A DNA stretch of 64,000 bases from an uncultured Pontibacter sp. Lineage in GTDB: Bacteria; Bacteroidota; Bacteroidia; Cytophagales; Hymenobacteraceae. The position numbers and the translations under genes are program-made. Below are positions 54,008 through 63,634 of the stretch, piece by piece; position 1 is the first letter of the stretch, and each line of letters starts with the position of its first letter. The notes beneath the pieces were generated by a model, which did not search any database, was not told the origin of the DNA, and worked only from the letters and a program-made list of their open reading frames with translations. Location: the NCBI GenBank assembly GCA_947499125.1, contig CANMMP010000002.1, positions 248,001-312,000 of the forward strand. Direction: 5' to 3'.

Positions 54008-55339
54008 ATGTTAAAATCCAGAAATTTTTTCCTGTTTCTTTTTGCTGCAGCTCTTGTTATATCCTTTGTGTTCTGGAGTGGCTGTACCTCTAATTCGGCT
54101 GTGCACGAAAAGTATACTTCCCGTAACAGGAAGGTAGAAGTAATAAAGGACAAAGACGGAAAATTTATACTTTACCGAAACGGCGAACCTTATTACATAA
54201 AAGGCGCGGCAGGCTACAAGTTTTACGACCGGCTGGCAGCATATGGTGGTAACTCGGTAAGGGTGTGGCACACCGATAATGCCCAGGAAGTATTGGACGA
54301 AGCGCACAAGAACGGGCTGACTGTAACATTGGGTTTATGGATGGCACGTGAGCGGGAAGGCTTTAATTACTATGATAAGGAACTGGTGCAGCAACAGCTC
54401 GAGGAGATGAAGGAGGTTGTGCTGAAGTATAAAGACCACCCGGCGCTGTTGATGTGGGGAGTAGGAAACGAAGTATACGCAGAAGGCTCGAACGTGAAGG
54501 TATGGGATGCCGTGAACGGAATAGCCGAAATGATACACGAGGTAGACCCCGACCATCCCACCACAACCACGGTTATGAACGTGCCTGTAAAGCTGGTAAA
54601 CCTGATAGCAGACCGCTGCCCTGCCCTGGATATCCTGTCCATAAACTCGTTTGCCGGACTTTTTTCGTTGCACGATGAACTGGCTAAAACCGACTGGAAA
54701 GGACCATACGTTATATCCGAGTTTGGCGCGCGTGGCTACTGGGAATCGTATTTTACCTGGTGGATGGCACCCATAGAGCAGACCAGCTCCGAGAAAGCAG
54801 AGATCACAGGCAAGTTCTATAAAGATGTTATACTTCAGGATGAGCAGCAGTGCCTGGGCTCTTATGTATTTATGTGGGGAAATAAGCAGGAAACAACTCC
54901 TACCTGGTTCAGCATGATAAACAGCAAAGGCGAAGAAACAGAAATGGTACAGGTAATGCGGGAACTATGGACAGGAGAAGAAGTGCAGAATAAAGCCCCC
55001 TATATTGCTTATCTTAAACTAAACGAGATGTTTGCCTTCGACCAGATCTACCTGAAGCCGGAGCAGACTTACCCGGGAGCAGTTTATACTTTCGACCCAG
55101 ATCAGGATTCGGTGAACGTTACATGGGAGGTGCTACCCGAAATAGAAAGTGAAGACGGCAATACCGGTAAAGAAGTAACTCCTGCTCCAATTCCGGGCCT
55201 GTTATCTGCTTCCAGCGAAGGCAAAACGCAACTCAGGACACCTAAAAAAGAAGGAGCTTATAGGTTGTATGTGTATGTACGCGATGGAAATAATAACCTG
55301 GCAACAGCCAATATCCCTTTCTTTGTGAGGAATGAGTAG
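54008..55339 (+). CDS. Lipoprotein glycoside hydrolase (GH2-type TIM barrel)
   Basis: 443 residues. Lipobox FWSGC with Cys26. TIM barrel at about 50-330: acid/base Glu155 in MWGVGNEVYA and nucleophile Glu238 in YVISEFGARG, the GH-A clan pattern. NGEPYYIKGAAGYKFYD is typical of GH2 catalytic domains, but the sugar-binding sandwich domains of true beta-galactosidases are missing. A beta-sandwich of about 90 residues lies at the C-terminus. It is divergent from the GT2 gene (194 bases), so it may trim or transfer that polysaccharide outside the inner membrane. Confidence 0.85.
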   Translation: MLKSRNFFLFLFAAALVISFVFWSGCTSNSAVHEKYTSRNRKVEVIKDKDGKFILYRNGEPYYIKGAAGYKFYDRLAAYGGNSVRVWHTDNAQEVLDEAHKNGLTVTLGLWMAREREGFNYYDKELVQQQLEEMKEVVLKYKDHPALLMWGVGNEVYAEGSNVKVWDAVNGIAEMIHEVDPDHPTTTTVMNVPVKLVNLIADRCPALDILSINSFAGLFSLHDELAKTDWKGPYVISEFGARGYWESYFTWWMAPIEQTSSEKAEITGKFYKDVILQDEQQCLGSYVFMWGNKQETTPTWFSMINSKGEETEMVQVMRELWTGEEVQNKAPYIAYLKLNEMFAFDQIYLKPEQTYPGAVYTFDPDQDSVNVTWEVLPEIESEDGNTGKEVTPAPIPGLLSASSEGKTQLRTPKKEGAYRLYVYVRDGNNNLATANIPFFVRNE

Positions 55340-55442
55340 AAGATTTCCTGAAGTATAGTTTATAGTTGCAGGAATTGCTACTTCATGCTGGCTCATATTG
55401 GCTATATCTTCAACCAACTCAACCGCAGTCTGCCCACTGGCG

Positions 55443-55492
55443 CGAGTCTTCTGACTCGTGACTTAAGATAGTGTTGAGTCTCCCGACTCAAC
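55443..55492. repeat. Tandem GAGTC/GACTC hairpins
   Basis: CGAGTC, loop TTCT, GACTCG (55443-55458), then GTTGAGTC, loop TCCC, GACTCAAC (55473-55492). Two adjacent perfect hairpins with the same core, resembling a dispersed Bacteroidota repeat. No U-tract follows. Confidence 0.7.
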
Positions 55493-55552
55493 TGGCCCGG
55501 CAGGGACAAATATGGTAATTGCTGTGGCTATGTTTATAGTTTATAGTTGTTG

Positions 55553-55588
55553 TTAAACCCACCCCAACCCCTCCAAGGAGGGGAATTT
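55553..55588 (+). repeat. G/C-rich palindromic repeat, type A copy 3
   Basis: ACCCACCCCAACCCCTCC then AAGGAGGGGAATT. Same unit as the copies at 13207 and 13703 but without an inverted partner here. Confidence 0.8.
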
Positions 55589-55716
55589 CTGCCATAGGTA
55601 TAGTTTGTGATAATGTTTTATAGTTACAGACTTTGGGGAGGAAAGTCGCAAAATTACATATTTTGCATCCACAGCAAACTATAGATCTAACCTCAAACTA
55701 TAACTATAAATCTGCT

Positions 55717-58101
55717 TTAGAACGGATAACCGATGGCGATATTCAGGGTCATGCTGTTTTCGCCTTTAAACCCGAATTTAAAATCAGAAATTACATTCCG
55801 ATCGCCTTCAGGCAGGTAAGGCACTCTTACAGGTATACCTAAATCGAAACGAATTACGAAGAACTCTACATCCACGCGCAGGCCAAAGCCGGTACCTACC
55901 GCCAACTCATTCAGGAACTCACCGCTTTCAAACTTGCCACCAGGTTTTTCAACCTCACCGTCTGCGTTATAAGAGTCTTTCAGCAGCCAGATGTTACCCG
56001 CATCAACAAAAAGAGCTCCTTTAAAAAAGCCTGCCAGCGGAAAGCGATACTCCAGGTTTGCTTCAATTTTAACGTCACCGGTCTGGTCGAAATAAGAGAA
56101 TAGCTGCTCGTCTGGTATATCGTAAGTGCCGGGGCCTATACTTCGTGCCCTGAAAGCCCTGATGCTGCTTGGTCCGCCTGTCGAAAACTGCTTTACATAT
56201 GGCATAACCGTGGAGTTACCGTGCGCATAGCCAACACCAGCCATCAGGCGGGTTACGAGCTGGCTTTCTTTGCCAAAATTAAAATAATACCGGAAGTCGT
56301 TCTCTGCTTTAATGTATTGCGAATAGGGCTTACGGAACAGGGTGCGGGGCATGTCCTCTTCCGGCTCGTCGGCACCGCTCAGGTTTTGCAATCCGTTTAT
56401 CAAATTGCCAGAGCCATCAAGTATAAAGTTGTCGAAGAACTGGTGCGTACGGTTGGTTTCCATCTGGTTCGTGAACGTGAACTGGTAGATAGATCCAATG
56501 ATGAACTGGTCTTCGAAGCTGCGGCGCAGGAATGGGTTCTCCTCCAACAAACCGCTGAACTCTTCAGTAATGCGACCTAACTGCACGTACTGCAGATTTA
56601 CAGGTGTAATATCGTGGGTAAATTCCTTTTTAGGGCGCCAGTTATATGCATACGAAGCATTAAAGGAGTTCATATGGAAGTAACGCACCCGGTTAAGGAA
56701 GTTAAAACCCAACCCGATGCGGGTGTGTGGTAAAAACTCTGTGCGGAGGTTCCGGATCTCAATAGGCGATACAATGCGTGGTATAGTTAAAGTAGCCTGT
56801 GTCCCAATTTCATAAGAACTTAGGTTGGTGTTATTGTTGTCCGTCTGGCCTTCGGGCACCTCGGTCGTGCGCCCTCCAACCTGGCTTTCAAAATTGCCCG
56901 TTACTTCAATAGTCAGCAGTTCGGAGCCTTTTAGAGCATTCCGGTTCCGGAACGCCATCGTTATACCCGGCCCGGCAAAGTTGTTCGATTTGCTTACATA
57001 CTTTCCTTCCAGGCGCAGGGATTTCTTTAAAGCAGGAGTGAGGTAAATAAATGAATCGAGTTTGCCCTGTTCGGTTGTATCCGGTTTGTAGTCGATGTTT
57101 ACAAACTTGTAGGCTGGCAACGCTGAAAGGCGATTTATAGTTAGTAAATGGTTTTCGCGGGTATACAGGCTGTCCTGTTCTACAAAAACGCCACGCAGCA
57201 GGTGGCGGGCCCTTACATAGTTTTCGTTGGGGATGTAGTAATAGCCTTTATAGTCGATGGTGTCGCTTACAGACAAGCTGTCGCCGAGTGTATAGTTGGC
57301 AAAAATGTAGATGTCGTCTATCGTGTATGGCTTTAAAGTATGGCTTGGCGCATTGGTTTTCAGGCGCATCAGCACATCGGCCTGGCGGTCGCCAACAGTA
57401 GTATCTACACTATAAATGAGCAGGTCCGGCGAAAAGTAGAAGTAGCCTATATTTTTAAGGGTAGCATCGATGCGTACACGCTCTGCCGTCATTTTTTCGA
57501 GGTCATACGGTTCGCCGGATATAAGCTGCGACTCAGGTTGGGCCCGCTGTATGGCATCGTGCACAGGTAGCGAGTCAGCCAATGTATAAGCTATTTTCCG
57601 GATGCGGTATGGCTCACTTACATGAGCTGTAAAATCGATAGTGGCGGTTTTCTTTTTACGGTTTATCTTACTCTGAACTATGTTATTAAAATAACCGCGG
57701 TTGTGCAGGCGGTTACGCATAATGTGGTGGAGGCTGCTAGTATCTACTTCCGAGATAAGTACAGGTGGTTCGCCCAGTTTTGTCTGTATCCAGTGTTTCA
57801 GGCCTTTCTCTTTCTCAGTATAAAAAGTGTTATAGATGGCTAATTTAGGGCGCATGCCAAGTATAGAAAAGTTTGGCTCGGGCCTTACTGTAGCAGATAA
57901 CTCCGTGGCCATTTCTTTTTGCCGGTTGCTGCTGTCGTTCTCGCCTTTCACCTGCACGTCGTAGCCTGTAAACAGGGCATCGTCGGCAGGGATGCGTTTA
58001 GTGCCGGTGCAGCCAGCTACGATCAACAGCATAACTGTTGCCAGCCATAAGTATAGTTTCCTGGAGGTGATGTTGGCAGGTATAGGTTGGGGCATATACA
58101 T
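55717..58101 (-). CDS. tamL: TamL: BamA/TamA family outer-membrane lipoprotein
   Basis: 794 residues. Signal peptide with lipobox LLIVAGC, then POTRA-like domains (about 45-400; VLISEVDTSSLHHIMRNRL, EPYRIRKIAYTL) and a 16-strand Omp85 barrel at the C-terminus ending in IAIGYPF. Conserved barrel patch YVKQFSTGGPSSIRAFRARSIGPG, similar to the lid-lock motif of Omp85 proteins. Works with TamB to insert outer-membrane proteins or move lipids. ATG at 58101 overlaps the tamB stop (TAATG); an ATG six bases further in (MPQPIP) is an alternative start. Confidence 0.93.
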   Translation of the reverse strand: MYMPQPIPANITSRKLYLWLATVMLLIVAGCTGTKRIPADDALFTGYDVQVKGENDSSNRQKEMATELSATVRPEPNFSILGMRPKLAIYNTFYTEKEKGLKHWIQTKLGEPPVLISEVDTSSLHHIMRNRLHNRGYFNNIVQSKINRKKKTATIDFTAHVSEPYRIRKIAYTLADSLPVHDAIQRAQPESQLISGEPYDLEKMTAERVRIDATLKNIGYFYFSPDLLIYSVDTTVGDRQADVLMRLKTNAPSHTLKPYTIDDIYIFANYTLGDSLSVSDTIDYKGYYYIPNENYVRARHLLRGVFVEQDSLYTRENHLLTINRLSALPAYKFVNIDYKPDTTEQGKLDSFIYLTPALKKSLRLEGKYVSKSNNFAGPGITMAFRNRNALKGSELLTIEVTGNFESQVGGRTTEVPEGQTDNNNTNLSSYEIGTQATLTIPRIVSPIEIRNLRTEFLPHTRIGLGFNFLNRVRYFHMNSFNASYAYNWRPKKEFTHDITPVNLQYVQLGRITEEFSGLLEENPFLRRSFEDQFIIGSIYQFTFTNQMETNRTHQFFDNFILDGSGNLINGLQNLSGADEPEEDMPRTLFRKPYSQYIKAENDFRYYFNFGKESQLVTRLMAGVGYAHGNSTVMPYVKQFSTGGPSSIRAFRARSIGPGTYDIPDEQLFSYFDQTGDVKIEANLEYRFPLAGFFKGALFVDAGNIWLLKDSYNADGEVEKPGGKFESGEFLNELAVGTGFGLRVDVEFFVIRFDLGIPVRVPYLPEGDRNVISDFKFGFKGENSMTLNIAIGYPF

Positions 58102-61100
58102 TATTTCTTAATGTCTTCTTCTATTTTTTTAGCGTCTTCGAGTTTACGTTCGCGCTCGCGCTCATGGCGTCGTTCCAGGTTACGGAACAGATCCGAAAAG
58201 TTGTTATACTCCCGTTGGTAGATAACGCCAGCTCCGGTTGCCCGCACATCACCTTCCAGGAAATCCTCGAACTGGTTGCGCTGGAAAGCCTGTACCCGTA
58301 AGCGGCCATCCTCTGTAATAGAGTATTCCACGGAGATATCACCCCCGAAACCACTCATATTGTTTTGTTCCTGTTGGCCGCCTTCCAGGCCAATATCCGT
58401 ACCTACTCTAACAGTCAGCCTGTCATCCAGGAACTTCTGGCGAAGTGCCACATTCAGGTCTGTACGGCCTTGCGCCGACCCGGACGAATAATCCTCATAC
58501 GAATCGACACCTAATTCCAGGCCAAGGCCACCGGCATAGCGCTGCGTCAGGTTGTTAAGCTGGTCCGTCATTACCTGGCTTAAACTGTTGCGGGCAGTAG
58601 AGGCAAAGCCTCCACCGGAACTTGTAAACGGATCGGGAGCCAGAAAGCGGTTAAGTACGAGCAGGGCAAATACCTGTTTGTTCATTTCAGAAACATCGGT
58701 GCGCAGGTTACCAAGGCTGGTCATTACTTCGCGTGGTACCTGGCCCTGCCGGTTTTCGGGTATCTGTATGTCAAAACCTATCTCGGGCGTAAGCATTTCT
58801 CCTTCCACATCAACATACACCTGAAACGGCACCTGGTTTTGAAGCGCCGGTTCCAGTGTTCCACCTATCTGGGAGGCTACCAGTTCCATAGGTGCGGTTT
58901 CAACAGTATAAATGGCGGTTACCTGCATGTTGGCAAGCAGCGGGTCGCCGGTCCAGGCAATGTAGCTGCCTTCGGTAATGTCAAGCTCCCGCGATACTAG
59001 GTCGTAAAAATCCATGCTATACTTGCCGTCTTTTATAGTATAGCGCCCCGACATGTTTATCTGGCCGGCTGGTGTCATCCCTATAAACAACGGGTCAGCA
59101 GTGCCTCTTACCTTCAGGTTATCCCCGGTGATAGGGTCCAGCACGATCGTGATCGGGGTCTCATCTGTTACAGATATCCTGGTTTGAATATCTACCCCAA
59201 CAAAACCCATTGATGCTGTTGAATCAGCCCCGGCCATGCCATTAAGTATAGCAGTGAGCGAATCGTTGAGGTTTACAAATTCTACAATGCCGTCCCGCTC
59301 TGCAGCACCTACCTGTTCAGCCGGAATTACAATGGTAAAATCAGATCCGGGAAGTACAGATACATCGGACACGATGACCGGAACCTCCAGGTTGCCTTTT
59401 ATAGTAGCGTTGGCATCGATGTATAAAGTGCCATAGTATAGTTCATTTTCCTGCACGGTAGAGTTCAGTGCCAGAAATTTCTCCGTATCAGCGGTCAGGT
59501 CGAACTGGAAATCGGTATAGTTTTGAGTCAGGATGCTGCCGTTTACTTCGAGAGTATTACCAAGCGTATCGGTAAGTGTAAAGTCAGGGAAACGTATGCC
59601 GCTTTCATCGAAAACAAGCTGTTCGTTCTGAAGCTTATAAAGCGATCCTAGTTGGGTAACTGTAAACTCGGCTTCGTTAAAGTTAAGGGTACCGGCAATG
59701 TTCGGGTCGTCTACTGTTCCGGTAATGCGCAGCGTGCCGTTGGCGCTGCCATCAAGGTCATCAACAAGGCCCGCCGAAAAACCCTGGAACGAATTAATAT
59801 TCAGGTTCTCTACGTTGGCGGTCAGGTTAAGTAGCGTTGCGTTCGGTTGCGTTTCTACAAATCCATCGATCAGTAGCTGGTTGCCATTATCTGTTAATCT
59901 TGCATCTATACTATAGCGGTTAGCGGAGGCCGTGGAAGCTACCAGGGCAAGGTCGCCAACAGGATTGCCGGCATAGCTAAAGTCTGTAACTGTAATATCA
60001 GAAGTGAAAGTTGGTGCTCCGGTCATTATTTCTTTCAGGGTGGCCGTGCCGTTTATAGTTCCGGTCATCAGGCTGTCCGGCTCCTGGAACGAGCGCAAAA
60101 TATACCCGATCTCCAGGTTCTGGAAAGTCGCCTCCAGTGGTGCTGCAGGGCCCACCGGTCCGCGGCTGTTCAGGGCAAGCTGCATGTTATTATGCTGCAG
60201 GTTTATGTTGTTGGCATAAATAAAGTTAGTATCGAACTGCAGATAATTATCTTGGGGCACGGTCCACTTATCACCATTTATCACAAGCTCGTCGGGATTA
60301 AAAACGAACCTGTAGCCACGGCCAAGGCTATTCATCACTCCCCCGATCATAAACTCAGCGTTGGCGCTATCTTTGGCCACAGCCAGCTGCAGGGCCAGTT
60401 CGTTATCGCGGGCAGCACCTGTCAGGCCTACATTGTTCACGTTTAAAGAAGGCGAGGCAAACTGGTTCAGGTCAGCGCTGTAGCCTAACTCGTTCCTGTT
60501 ACCGCGTACCTGCAGTGCAAGCCCGTTCAAAGTATAATCCATGTATTTTATCCTGCTGAAGCCGCCATCCATTTCAAATACCTGGGTTTCGCCATCGTAT
60601 GTTCCGGTTAGCGGGGCGCTTTGCTGTAACTGTTCGAGGCCAGGTACAAACGATGTAAGTATAGCCGGTTTCTTAAGATCTATCTCAAACGCAAAATCTT
60701 CCAGGCTCAGGTTGGCAGGGTAAGGCGGGTCAGGCTGAAGATCGAAGTAATTAGAGAAGTGTTTTAAAAGCGCTGTTGGTAATGTTTCGAGGGTATTTCC
60801 GAATTGCATGTCTGCTGCTAATACGTCGGAGCTAAGTTGTATCTCGGTATTGCCTTTTTGCTGTTGCAGGCTTAGTTGCAGCGAGTCAACAGGGTAATTT
60901 ACATTATTGTGCTGCACCACTAACTGTTGGGCATCCATAGTACCACTCAGGGTAGCAGGGCTGGCGCCACTAAAATTGCCTTTTATTTTCCCTTGTATAC
61001 TTAAGGGCTCCGGGTATAAATTGAGCGCCTGCAGATTTGCCTGGTTCAGGTCCAGGGTAAAGTTATAGTTGGCGTTGGTCGTATCGCGTAGGTTAAAGGT

Positions 61101-63044
61101 TCCGTCGAGTGCAAGGTCGAGGTTCGGGTCCTCGGAACGTGCCTGTACATCGTACACGTTTCTATTAATGTCGGCATCAAGTACAATGTTGCGGTAGTTA
61201 TAGTTGTTGTACTCAAACTTCGAGAGGTTTGCCTGTACATCGGCTACCATCGTTTCGGGCGTAAGGCCCTGCCCTTTAGCGGTTATAGTTCCGGCTACGG
61301 TGCCCAGGCCAAGGCTATCGGTAAAGAGTTCATCCAGGGCAAGACCTGCGGTTTTTATGGTTGCGTTAAAGGTTTCGTTATCGCCCATGTCCACGTCGGC
61401 TGTCAAGTTGCCCATCGAGCTGTTTATAGTTGCCTGTGCATCCATGTTTGTCAGGGTGCCTTCTACAGTGCCGGCTATACTTATTCTTTCCGGTATGCGA
61501 ATGTTTGGCGGAATGGTGCCTGCAGGAGCAAAGGCAAGTATAGTAGAGCGGGTTGTTTGCAGTTGGTTTACATCCAGGTCCAGGTACAGGTTGTCGGGGT
61601 TGGTAGCGTTGCGGATATTGCCTGTTACATTAACTATAGTTCCGTTTAAGCCCGATGCCCGCAGTTGTCGCACGATCATGTTATCTACAGTTCCTTCTAC
61701 ATCTCCACTGATCTGTAATGTTGAGTTGGTTATACTTTTGAATGATGGATTGTTGCGCAGTTCCGGCATAAAGTATAGCACATCCTGCATCGCAATACGG
61801 CTGTCAACTATATTCAGGTCAAGCTGTGTAGCTCCGGGGTTTTCGGCCAATGCATCCAACGAACTATAGCGTATCGCCAGGTCGCGTTGTATGTGGCTGT
61901 TGCCGGTTTTCAGGTCGAGGTTAGTGAGTTGTGTCTGAACAGAATCAAACAGTATATCGGCCTGGAAGTTCTCTACCCTGAAGCCGCTTTTCTCTTTTAG
62001 CTGTAGCTGCTTCAGATCTGCTTTTGTGCGGTTTAAACTATAGCTCAGGTCATTTGCCTGCAACTTCACATCTGTAAAGTATAAGTGGTTGTAATCCATG
62101 CCGCGCGGCTGTGCAGGCATATTAAAGTTATCGAACTTAATGTTTACCCCGGAAATATCTGTTTCCCCTAAGGTCACTACCCAATCCACCGGCTGGCCCT
62201 GCGCTTTCTCCACCGATTCGTCCAGGTCGCGCACTATCTTAGCCGGGTTCACAGCCAGCGAATCAGATGGTTTATACTTTTCCTGGGCATAAACTATAGC
62301 AGTATTGTGCAGCTCCAGGTTGCTGAGGTCTACGCGGGCATTAGGCAGGTCTATGTTGTCAGATGTTACATTGGCTCTCCCCAGGTCTACTTCAATGCGC
62401 TGTTCGGCCACACGGTTCTCATAGCGCAGGCGTATAGACTCCAGGTCTGCTTTGTTTAAGCCAAACTCAAAGGCAATAGGTTCCGGCTCTGATGGCGGTG
62501 GCAGTTTGGTTTGTATAAAGTTTATCCAGGTGTTTTTAAGCTCGACGTTATCAACCAGGTATTTCTGTTCTTCCAGGTTCAGCTCGTCCATGGTTGTGTT
62601 TAGCTGACCGATATGCGTTTCTATCAGGTTGCCGCCTGCTTCATCCCGGAAGCTTACTCTTACATTATCTAAATTAATTACTCCCAGGTTTATGGCCATC
62701 GCGGTGGTGTCAGCAGGAGTAGTAGTTGCGGTGGTGTCGGTGGCGAAAGCCTCCATTATATGATCGAAGTTGGAACTGCTGTCGGGCCGGATGTGCAGGT
62801 TTAACCGCGCTTTTTCAAGGTCTATTTTACTGATGTCTATTGTACCGCCGATCAATCCAAAAATGTCGAGGTCAACACCCAGGCGCTGGCTGTACCAAAG
62901 GGTGTCCTGTTGCTGGTCTTCCAGGTATACGTCTTTCAGTACCAGTGCATTGCGCCAGTCAGTAGTAAATCCCCCTATCTCTACTTTTGTGCCAAACATG
63001 CCTTCCAGGTAATCAGCACCTTGTTTGGCAGTATAGTTCTGCAC
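58101..63044 (-). CDS. tamB: Translocation/assembly module protein TamB
   Basis: 1647 residues from GTG 63044. Long repetitive beta-taco groove (AsmA/TamB-like; VEGTLTNMDAQATINSS, IKGNFSGASPATLSGTM) and a C-terminal DUF490 domain (LSGRYTIKDGKYSMDFYDL; MNKQVFALLVLNRFLAPD). It spans the periplasm and works with TamL, whose start overlaps its stop. Odd point: the frame stays open upstream to a stop at 63168-63170 and encodes a basic stretch plus a perfect membrane anchor (VILGLLLFIVALIIIIVVAL), but contains no ATG, GTG or TTG. The true protein probably begins near 63155 with a non-standard codon, or the sequence has an error there. Confidence 0.92.
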   Translation of the reverse strand: MQNYTAKQGADYLEGMFGTKVEIGGFTTDWRNALVLKDVYLEDQQQDTLWYSQRLGVDLDIFGLIGGTIDISKIDLEKARLNLHIRPDSSSNFDHIMEAFATDTTATTTPADTTAMAINLGVINLDNVRVSFRDEAGGNLIETHIGQLNTTMDELNLEEQKYLVDNVELKNTWINFIQTKLPPPSEPEPIAFEFGLNKADLESIRLRYENRVAEQRIEVDLGRANVTSDNIDLPNARVDLSNLELHNTAIVYAQEKYKPSDSLAVNPAKIVRDLDESVEKAQGQPVDWVVTLGETDISGVNIKFDNFNMPAQPRGMDYNHLYFTDVKLQANDLSYSLNRTKADLKQLQLKEKSGFRVENFQADILFDSVQTQLTNLDLKTGNSHIQRDLAIRYSSLDALAENPGATQLDLNIVDSRIAMQDVLYFMPELRNNPSFKSITNSTLQISGDVEGTVDNMIVRQLRASGLNGTIVNVTGNIRNATNPDNLYLDLDVNQLQTTRSTILAFAPAGTIPPNIRIPERISIAGTVEGTLTNMDAQATINSSMGNLTADVDMGDNETFNATIKTAGLALDELFTDSLGLGTVAGTITAKGQGLTPETMVADVQANLSKFEYNNYNYRNIVLDADINRNVYDVQARSEDPNLDLALDGTFNLRDTTNANYNFTLDLNQANLQALNLYPEPLSIQGKIKGNFSGASPATLSGTMDAQQLVVQHNNVNYPVDSLQLSLQQQKGNTEIQLSSDVLAADMQFGNTLETLPTALLKHFSNYFDLQPDPPYPANLSLEDFAFEIDLKKPAILTSFVPGLEQLQQSAPLTGTYDGETQVFEMDGGFSRIKYMDYTLNGLALQVRGNRNELGYSADLNQFASPSLNVNNVGLTGAARDNELALQLAVAKDSANAEFMIGGVMNSLGRGYRFVFNPDELVINGDKWTVPQDNYLQFDTNFIYANNINLQHNNMQLALNSRGPVGPAAPLEATFQNLEIGYILRSFQEPDSLMTGTINGTATLKEIMTGAPTFTSDITVTDFSYAGNPVGDLALVASTASANRYSIDARLTDNGNQLLIDGFVETQPNATLLNLTANVENLNINSFQGFSAGLVDDLDGSANGTLRITGTVDDPNIAGTLNFNEAEFTVTQLGSLYKLQNEQLVFDESGIRFPDFTLTDTLGNTLEVNGSILTQNYTDFQFDLTADTEKFLALNSTVQENELYYGTLYIDANATIKGNLEVPVIVSDVSVLPGSDFTIVIPAEQVGAAERDGIVEFVNLNDSLTAILNGMAGADSTASMGFVGVDIQTRISVTDETPITIVLDPITGDNLKVRGTADPLFIGMTPAGQINMSGRYTIKDGKYSMDFYDLVSRELDITEGSYIAWTGDPLLANMQVTAIYTVETAPMELVASQIGGTLEPALQNQVPFQVYVDVEGEMLTPEIGFDIQIPENRQGQVPREVMTSLGNLRTDVSEMNKQVFALLVLNRFLAPDPFTSSGGGFASTARNSLSQVMTDQLNNLTQRYAGGLGLELGVDSYEDYSSGSAQGRTDLNVALRQKFLDDRLTVRVGTDIGLEGGQQEQNNMSGFGGDISVEYSITEDGRLRVQAFQRNQFEDFLEGDVRATGAGVIYQREYNNFSDLFRNLERRHERERERKLEDAKKIEEDIKK

Positions 63045-63203
63045 CCCCTGAAACTGCAGGGCTACAACTATAATAATTATTAAGGCAACTATAAATAATA
63101 ACAGGCCAAGGATGACTTTGGCGACTACTTTCCCGATATGTTTAGCTGATGCGATATCTCTTTTCCGTTAAGTGTGTGTACAGGCTTTACGGAATTATGC
63201 AAA

Positions 63204-63211
63204 CAAAGATA
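63204..63211 (-). promoter_or_regulatory. Possible -7 element of tamB
   Basis: TATCTTTG on the leftward strand matches TAnnTTTG, about 50 bases before the inferred start of the tamB anchor region. No TTTG is found at the expected -33 spacing, so this is weak. Confidence 0.35.
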
Positions 63212-63356
63212 ACCGCCTATATAGCTGAATTGCTGATTTTTGACGAAAAGTACCCTAAATCGGAGAGGTGACTGATGAAAAAGTATAATTTGGGGTGCAA
63301 TTTGAAGCGAAGAATAAACTGTGAAGCTGTTTTGGATTTTAAGAATCTTTAACTAC

Positions 63357-63568
63357 GCCCTTGCTGCGTGTTTTTACCAGCAAGTAAATATCCCGGATAG
63401 TTAAACCGTCATACACCGAAATAGGGAGAAGTCGTTATACTTTTATAGTTGATGCTCATGTACTTAGATGTAGTTTGTAGTTTCTGAAGTATAAAAAGAG
63501 CCATTGGTGGTGTTCTTACTAACAATTCAACTCCTACATGCTTGCTGGTGAAAACACGCAGCAAGGGC
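63357..63568. repeat. Inverted pair of diverged palindromic repeats
   Basis: The arm 63357-63384 (GCCCTTGCTGCGTG...) and the arm 63541-63568 are reverse complements over 28 bases with one mismatch, 156 bases apart. Each is itself a hairpin with a CTTGCTG/CAGCAAG stem. A degraded copy (CCATTGGTGGTG...) lies between them at 63501-63526. The arms align with the ATTGTTGGTG family at 15723 and 27486. Confidence 0.75.
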
Positions 63569-63577
63569 ATTAGTATA

Positions 63578-63619
63578 TAAAAAGAGAGCCGCAACTATAC
63601 ATTGCGGCTCTCTCTTTTT
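63578..63619 (-). terminator. Terminator after the acyl carrier-like gene
   Basis: GAGAGCCGCAA and TTGCGGCTCTC pair perfectly around a 7-base loop, with A and T runs on either side. Confidence 0.88.
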
Positions 63620-63634
63620 ATACCATTTACCAAC

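Larger units (their letters stand above)
55340..55716. other. Repeat-bearing gap between the glycosidase and tamL
   Basis: 377 bases with no gene, between convergent genes. It holds a tandem GAGTC/GACTC hairpin pair at 55443-55492 and one G/C-rich type A repeat at 55553-55588. The rest is AT-rich with many TATAGTT/AACTATA words. Confidence 0.75.

Noticed and set aside
63409-63594. 61-codon reverse-strand open frame
   Set aside because: It is made largely of the inverted repeat and its spacer, with no recognisable protein features.
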